From Marinilabilia rubra (lineage in GTDB: Bacteria > Bacteroidota > Bacteroidia > Bacteroidales > Marinilabiliaceae), in assembly GCF_003121985.1 (NCBI RefSeq), contig NZ_QEWP01000017.1, positions 28,302 through 92,301 of the forward strand: DNA of 64,000 nt, given 5' to 3'. Numbering within the stretch: position 1 is the stretch's first letter; every line of letters begins with the position of its first letter. Below are positions 58,675-64,000 of this stretch, piece after piece. The position numbers were made by a program, and so were the translations under genes. The notes below the pieces were generated by a model. It was not told the DNA's origin and ran no database searches. It saw nothing but the letters and a program-made list of their open reading frames with translations.

Positions 58675-60204
58675 TTAATAACCTGCGTTTTGTTTCAGTG
58701 GTTTTGAACTTGAGCTTGACAGTTGTATCTGCACATCAGCAATGGGCCAGACACCCCGTGTTTCCCGGTCGAATGTGACATCAAAGGGAGCCTCGTAGTC
58801 GTTGGAGATGGCTGCATCTGCAACATCAAGCCCGCGACGCAACAGGTCCCAGTAACGCAACCCTTCGCCAAAGAATTCTTTTCTACGCTCCTCAAATACT
58901 CTTTCAAGGCTAACCGGAGGGTGAACACTCAGTCCTGCACGTGCACGCACCTCTTCGTAATAGCTCTGTGCGCTTTGGGTAAATGATCCTCCTTTTAACG
59001 ACAGTTCGGCTGCCATCAACAATACATCCGCATACCTTACCACAGGTCGGCCATCGGGATGTCCACTGAAAGCGGGATCATCAACAAATTCGCTCAGAGG
59101 TGTAAACTTCTTAAAATAATAGCCGGTATGCTGATAACTTTGTGTGTAGTTGTCTGCCCCTACTTCGCTGTTAGCATCCAATATGGTTGCATTGCGCCTC
59201 TCATCGGCAGGATCAAAAATACTATAGACATCAGGATGAATAGTTCCAAACCCCCAGCCGGAGGCATAGGTCGAAGTATTGGACAAGTCCCGAAGACCAT
59301 AATACTGAACGTCTGCACGACTGGCACCTTTACCATTGTAGGAGTATGGAATCTGGTAAACAAACTCCTGGCTGTAATATGCCTTATCCGAGCCTGAAAC
59401 CAACCACAGGTCTGCAAAATTATCTACCAGGCCATGTCCACTGTTTTCAATTATATCATCCACCAACGCACTTACGGAATTAAGCGTAACTCCACCCGGC
59501 ATTTCTGACTGTGAATAGAAACCGGTATAGAACAAATAAATACGAGCTAAAAGCGCCTGAGCTGCATATTTGGTTACACGTCCCTGCTCATCTTCAGAGA
59601 CTGTTTCCGGTAAATCTTCTATGGCAGCCAGAAAGTCTTTAGCTATTTGCTCATATACTTCATCCGGGTCTGCCTGTCCAACGTCTGCATCGGCCAAAGT
59701 GATGGGTTCCGTTATTAAAGGAATGTTTTCGTACATACGCACCATATTGGAATAAATATGTGCACGGATGAACTTCAGTTCTGCAATAATCCGTTTCTTT
59801 TCATTTTCATCTTCAAAGGCAATTCCGGGTATTTTCTTCAGTGCAATATTGGTGCGATAAATACCCACATATGCTCTCCACCAAAACTGGTCGTGCTGCC
59901 AGTCGGTAGCAAGCATTTCGTGTTTTTCAAAACGCCTGATATCGGTTCCGTCAGCAGAGCTTGCTCCGCCTGTAAACATATCATCGGAACACATGTTAAG
60001 AAAAAATTCAAATTCATTGGTGCCACCTCTATCCTCGGTAGTAGCACTATAAGCTGCATAAAGCGCAGCATATGCATCCTCCTCTGTTTGATAAAAATTG
60101 TCTTCGGTGGTGGCTGTGTGATTATCTACCTCCAGATAATCTTCACATGAGGTAGCAAATAAGCCTAGCAGCGCTATTGCTATGTATACAAAATACGTCT
60201 TCAT
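58675..60204 (-). CDS. susD: SusD/RagB-family nutrient-binding lipoprotein
   Basis: This 509-aa lipoprotein (LLGLFATSC, Cys20) forms the lid of a SusCD importer. The TPR-like helical core and typical SusD segments (AELKFIRAHIYSNMVRMYEN, LLARIYLFYTGFY, FFGEGLRYWDLLRRG) are present, with a C-terminal end of normal length. It is 116 bp downstream of susC on the same strand. The symbol is the family name, not a claim of starch specificity. Confidence 0.95.
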   Translation of the reverse strand: MKTYFVYIAIALLGLFATSCEDYLEVDNHTATTEDNFYQTEEDAYAALYAAYSATTEDRGGTNEFEFFLNMCSDDMFTGGASSADGTDIRRFEKHEMLATDWQHDQFWWRAYVGIYRTNIALKKIPGIAFEDENEKKRIIAELKFIRAHIYSNMVRMYENIPLITEPITLADADVGQADPDEVYEQIAKDFLAAIEDLPETVSEDEQGRVTKYAAQALLARIYLFYTGFYSQSEMPGGVTLNSVSALVDDIIENSGHGLVDNFADLWLVSGSDKAYYSQEFVYQIPYSYNGKGASRADVQYYGLRDLSNTSTYASGWGFGTIHPDVYSIFDPADERRNATILDANSEVGADNYTQSYQHTGYYFKKFTPLSEFVDDPAFSGHPDGRPVVRYADVLLMAAELSLKGGSFTQSAQSYYEEVRARAGLSVHPPVSLERVFEERRKEFFGEGLRYWDLLRRGLDVADAAISNDYEAPFDVTFDRETRGVWPIADVQIQLSSSSSKPLKQNAGY

Positions 60205-60320
60205 AATTCAATACCTGTTTTTTACTATTTTAAGATGAAACTCAATAATCCAAAGCGTTGTAAGCTTGTAGTGGTATCTTCTTAATAACAGTAATGGTTA
60301 TTTTAGTCTTTTAAACCTGA

Positions 60321-63300
60321 TTAAAACCTTAAATTCATACCAATGGTATAGGTTCTGGCCTGCGGATAAGTTCCGGTGTCTACACCCGAATTGATAGTAC
60401 CTGAGCCAAATTCAACATCTACACCTGGATAATCGGTAAATGTGTATAGATTTTGCGCAGCCACATAAAGCTTCAGGTTTTCAATATTGAGCCGTGAGAG
60501 CAGCTTATTATTGAATGTATATCCTAATTGCAAATTCTTAATGCGCAAATAATCAGCATCAATCACATACTTGTCCGAGAATCGGCTGTAGTTTTTATTG
60601 GGGTCTTCAATGGAGGCACGCGGCTCGCTGTTTGTAGTATTTTCGCCGGTCCAGCGATTAAGCATAGTCGCAGGCAGGTTGGTATATCCGGCATCCAGAC
60701 GACGCGAAAGATTGGCGATTTGGTGTCCGCCCGCCCCTTGCATAAACATGGAAACATCAAAACCTTTCCAGTCTGCAAATAAGGTTAATCCGTAAAAATA
60801 AACCGGATTGGAATTACCTAAGTTGATTTTATCGTTGTCATCCAGTATCCCGTCGCCGTTTTGATCAATAAACCGAACATCTCCGGGTTGTGCATCGGGC
60901 AACATTTTAACAATATCACCACTCTCATTTACAGAAACCGGTTGATTATTCACCTCGGTCTGGTTCTGGAACAAACCGTCTGTTTCATATCCCCAAAAAT
61001 ACCCCAATGGTTCACCTTCTTCAGCTCTGGTTACAAGTCCGTAAGTTTGAACGGTAGCACCACCCAACACTTTTTCGTCATTACCAATATAAGTCACCTC
61101 ATTATCATTGAACGAGATATTGGCATTAGCTCCCCATGAGAACTGTCCGGCGTTATCGTTGTAGCCAAATTCCAATTCGTAACCTCTGTTACGCACCTCA
61201 GCAGCATTGTCGATTGGAGAGTTACTTCCATAGTGTCCTGGAATTTTAACTTCCAGTAGCAGATCTTTAGTCAGCTTATTGTAGAAGTCAAAAGTAAAAG
61301 TGAATTTACTGTCCAGGAAGTGGGCATCTAAACCAATATTGGTTTGCTCAGATGTTTCCCAGCGGATATCCGGTGTAGGAATGGTATTTGGTGCCAGCCC
61401 CTGCATTGATAATCCGTTAGAAATGGGATGCCCAAGCACATAGCTTCCTGCATCTGAAATATTGGATACATATACGAAGTTACCAATGTGATTACTACCA
61501 TTTTGGCCCCAACTGGCTCTTAATTTGATAAAGTTGGCAACACTTTTAATGGGAGCAGCAAAGTTTTCATTGGTTAACGCCCATCCACCGGAGAAAGAAG
61601 GGAAATACCCGTATTTATTGTCCGGTCCAAATCTGGACGAACCATCAGCCCTGAATGTGGCAGATAAGAAGTATTTCTCATTGTAATCGTAGTTCAGGCG
61701 GGAAAAGAAAGACACCAATCTGTTTGGAATACCTTTTCCACCGCTGGCATTACGGGTTTCTTTGTCACTAATGGTGTTGTCAATGTAAGCGTAATCTTCA
61801 CCTTTGGGTGTTTTGGTGATATCAACTCCGCTGCCCCAAAGGCTGTGTGAAGTTTCTTCCAGGATGGTACTACCTGCAACAACATTAAAACCATGGTCTG
61901 CAATATCCAGGTCATAAGTTAAAACGTTTTCCCAGTTGTAATTAAAATAACGGGTCATGCTTTTCTGCACATCGTCAACCAGGTTATAATCAGAAGGGCT
62001 CAGCTTGTAAACAGGGTTATAGTCCTCCCATGTAACATATGCCAGGTCGATACCATACGAACTTTTAAACTTCAGATTTTCCAGAAAACTATACTCCAAA
62101 AATATATTTCCTACCAATTTATCTGTTTTAGTCTGAGAATGAAGATACTCCATTCGACCTACAGGGTTGGTTATACCTTGTGTTACGTAATCTGAAACGC
62201 CGTATTCGCCTTCGGCATTTCGCACAGGCGTAAGCGGATCTAAGTTGTAGGCGGAAGCCAAAGGTCCTCCATAAATGTTATTTACAGAAATGCCGCTACT
62301 CTTGATATCGGAGTAATAGAGCGATGTTCCGGTACGCAGTTTTTCATTGTGACTTTTGGTTTCTGCATTCACACGGGCGGTAATACGACTGTAGTTCGAA
62401 TTATCAGGCGCGACCAGTCCCTCCTGTCCAAAATACGATATTCCGGAAGAAATCTTAGCTCTTTCCGTTCCTCCGTTCAGACTCACACTGTGATTCATCA
62501 TCGGAGCATTTTTATTGTAGATCTCATCCTGCCAATCGGTATCGGCGCGACGGTTAAAATCCATTGGTCTGACACCATCATTCAACTGAGCCTCGTTGTA
62601 GAAAAGAATGTATTGATCGGCATTCATCAGAGATAATTTTCTCTCCGGATTCTGGATACTATGGTAACCCTCGTAGGAAACAGTAAAATCCTGGGCTTTA
62701 CCTCTCTTGGTTGAAATAAGAACAACACCGTTGGCACCCCTTGCACCATAAATAGAAGAGGAAGCTGCATCTTTTAGAATTTCGATGCTTTCAATATCAC
62801 CCGGATTCAGGTAGTCAATACCTCCAACAGGTGATCCATCTACGATATAAAGAGGATCAGAATTCCCATTGGTTCCGGCACCACGAATGCGCACCGACAT
62901 GCCAGCTCCGGGCTGAGCAGAGCTACTGGTTACAGTAACCCCGGCAGTTCGCCCCTGCAAGGCTTGTTCCACACGCAGGTTTTGCGTTTTTTCAATCTCT
63001 TCTTCCCCTACGGAGGATATGGCCGCCGTTATGGAGCTTTTCTTCCGGGTACCATACCCTACAGCAACCACCTCATCCAATCCGAAACTACTGGTTTTCA
63101 ACACAACATCGAGTTGCCCTGAGGCGCCACGGTTGGCCACAGAAATCTCTCTGGTTTTCATACCAATAAAAGAGAACACCAAAGTAGCATCGGGAGCTAC
63201 ATTATCAATATTATAATTCCCATTTAAATCAGAAATTACCCCCCTGGTCGTTCCCTTTATCAGAATGTTAACTCCGGGGATCGAGTTTCCCTGCTCATCC

Positions 63301-63392
63301 GTGACCTGTCCGGTAATGGAAAGATTTTGAGCAAACATGTTTGTTACACTGCATAAAAACATTGCAACTAAAAATAGTTTTAATCCTTTCAT
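60321..63392 (-). CDS. susC: SusC/RagA-family TonB-dependent oligosaccharide transporter
   Basis: This 1023-aa outer-membrane transporter has a signal peptide (LFLVAMFLCSVTNMFAQ) and a carboxypeptidase-regulatory-like domain (ITGQVTDEQGNSIPGVNI). The plug follows (VVAVGYGTRKKSSITAAIS; LYIVDGSPVGG; SSIYGARGANGVVLISTKRG), then a large beta-barrel ending YTIGMNLRF. It imports glycan fragments with SusD. It is the first gene of the leftward locus. The promoter should lie in 63393-63500; I see no convincing one. The symbol is the family name. Confidence 0.96.
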   Translation of the reverse strand: MKGLKLFLVAMFLCSVTNMFAQNLSITGQVTDEQGNSIPGVNILIKGTTRGVISDLNGNYNIDNVAPDATLVFSFIGMKTREISVANRGASGQLDVVLKTSSFGLDEVVAVGYGTRKKSSITAAISSVGEEEIEKTQNLRVEQALQGRTAGVTVTSSSAQPGAGMSVRIRGAGTNGNSDPLYIVDGSPVGGIDYLNPGDIESIEILKDAASSSIYGARGANGVVLISTKRGKAQDFTVSYEGYHSIQNPERKLSLMNADQYILFYNEAQLNDGVRPMDFNRRADTDWQDEIYNKNAPMMNHSVSLNGGTERAKISSGISYFGQEGLVAPDNSNYSRITARVNAETKSHNEKLRTGTSLYYSDIKSSGISVNNIYGGPLASAYNLDPLTPVRNAEGEYGVSDYVTQGITNPVGRMEYLHSQTKTDKLVGNIFLEYSFLENLKFKSSYGIDLAYVTWEDYNPVYKLSPSDYNLVDDVQKSMTRYFNYNWENVLTYDLDIADHGFNVVAGSTILEETSHSLWGSGVDITKTPKGEDYAYIDNTISDKETRNASGGKGIPNRLVSFFSRLNYDYNEKYFLSATFRADGSSRFGPDNKYGYFPSFSGGWALTNENFAAPIKSVANFIKLRASWGQNGSNHIGNFVYVSNISDAGSYVLGHPISNGLSMQGLAPNTIPTPDIRWETSEQTNIGLDAHFLDSKFTFTFDFYNKLTKDLLLEVKIPGHYGSNSPIDNAAEVRNRGYELEFGYNDNAGQFSWGANANISFNDNEVTYIGNDEKVLGGATVQTYGLVTRAEEGEPLGYFWGYETDGLFQNQTEVNNQPVSVNESGDIVKMLPDAQPGDVRFIDQNGDGILDDNDKINLGNSNPVYFYGLTLFADWKGFDVSMFMQGAGGHQIANLSRRLDAGYTNLPATMLNRWTGENTTNSEPRASIEDPNKNYSRFSDKYVIDADYLRIKNLQLGYTFNNKLLSRLNIENLKLYVAAQNLYTFTDYPGVDVEFGSGTINSGVDTGTYPQARTYTIGMNLRF

Positions 63393-63699
63393 AGATAATT
63401 TAGTTTTTAACAGATTTAGTTTTTTTCATGACACTTGATTTTCTTTAAGAATCTGCGGATGTAAAACTATTTATTCGGGGATACCAACCCATGAAAAGAA
63501 GGTAGACTAAAGATAGACAGGCGAAACCAGGGATAGATATTCAATAGACAGGCAAGCATTAAAATATAATATTCAGTCACTTATAGCATGCAATATTTAT
63601 ACTGATACTTTTGCTTTCGGACATTGTTAATTCTACTATGACATATGTGGTATAAACTTCCCGGAAAGGCGGAAGGTCTTTGAGCAATAGCATGGGGCG

Positions 63700-63890
63700 C
63701 AGCCATATTAAAAAATAATTACGCCCTTGCAGGGCTAAGAGGTAGTGAGTGCCTCCAGGGCGATGGGCTCCACCCATCGTTATTATATTGGGCCCTTTCA
63801 GGGCTTGGCTCCTTCAGAGCCGTGGGCTGCTATCTAATGTTACAGGATTAGGCATTTCAGGGTTTGGCCCCTCCAGGGCATAGCCGTCAG
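63700..63890. repeat. Interspersed hairpin repeat, copy C
   Basis: The blocks ACGCCCTTGCAGGGCTAAG, GGCGATGGGCTCCACCCATCG and GGGCCCTTTCAGGGC repeat those of copies A and B, with some block order changed. The last 110 bp of the window show nothing I recognise. Confidence 0.75.
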
Positions 63891-64000
63891 GCTAAGCAGA
63901 TTGATGCAATGGAATATTCACAAAATCAAAGGTTTGGTTTATCATTTCTAATATGTGGATACTCGAAAATGTTTTATTTTTTGGTTCTACATTCTGTTCC

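Overview
The window comes from a member of the Bacteroidota, most likely a free-living or sediment polysaccharide degrader near the Marinilabiliales (the order is inference). The evidence is a SusC/SusD pair, a type IX secretion C-terminal sorting domain on a GH5 enzyme, A-rich translation leaders, a PocR/multi-PAS histidine kinase, RAYT transposases with the ACGCACGGCCGTGCGT palindrome, and several interspersed hairpin-repeat families. Base composition is AT-rich, with hsdR and hsdM somewhat richer in GC than their neighbours.

Positions 1 to about 22,950 look like an integrated genomic island. From left to right it holds repeated modules resembling IS21 ends, a DUF3853-like gene broken by two in-frame stops, a complete IS21-family element (istA/istB), and a leftward defence operon. 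That operon runs mrr-like nuclease, hsdM, RAYT, hsdS, RAYT, hsdR, then a 1227-aa YobI/KAP-like membrane P-loop NTPase. Next come a replication/regulation module (toprim protein, SF3-like helicase, excisionase-type HTH, an unrecognised 475-aa protein) and a Fic AMPylase with five 24-bp repeats upstream. The island appears to end at a copy of a tRNA-Ser 3' end followed by a strong terminator. No integrase or relaxase lies in the window; they may be to the left of position 1.

Positions 23,000-36,400 carry an oligopeptidase B-like lipoprotein, interspersed repeats, two decayed genes and a sensory cluster. The cluster has a LuxR regulator with a pseudo-receiver domain, an isolated HisKA domain, a TorF-like porin, a Cache chemoreceptor, a second Cache membrane protein without a recognisable signalling tip, and small proteins. 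Between the two receptors is a roughly 285-bp repeat carrying a hairpin that keeps its pairing as its bases change.

Positions 36,400-48,500 hold a ten-unit 21-bp tandem repeat and mostly single genes: a Crp/Fnr regulator, an aspartyl-protease-like protein, GNAT, an outer-membrane-type protein, a methyltransferase, a TrmO-like protein, an E2-type acyltransferase, a Dabb protein and a 1234-aa sensor kinase. A tandem pair of MITE-like elements lies at 44.2-44.5 kb.

Positions 49,200-63,400 form a leftward polysaccharide utilisation locus: SusC, SusD, two related PKD lipoproteins, a T9SS-exported GH5 with CBM6-like domains, an FN3-like lipoprotein and a GH3 beta-glucosidase. Together they would bind a beta-glucan-like polymer, cut it outside the cell, import the oligosaccharides and hydrolyse them to monosaccharide.
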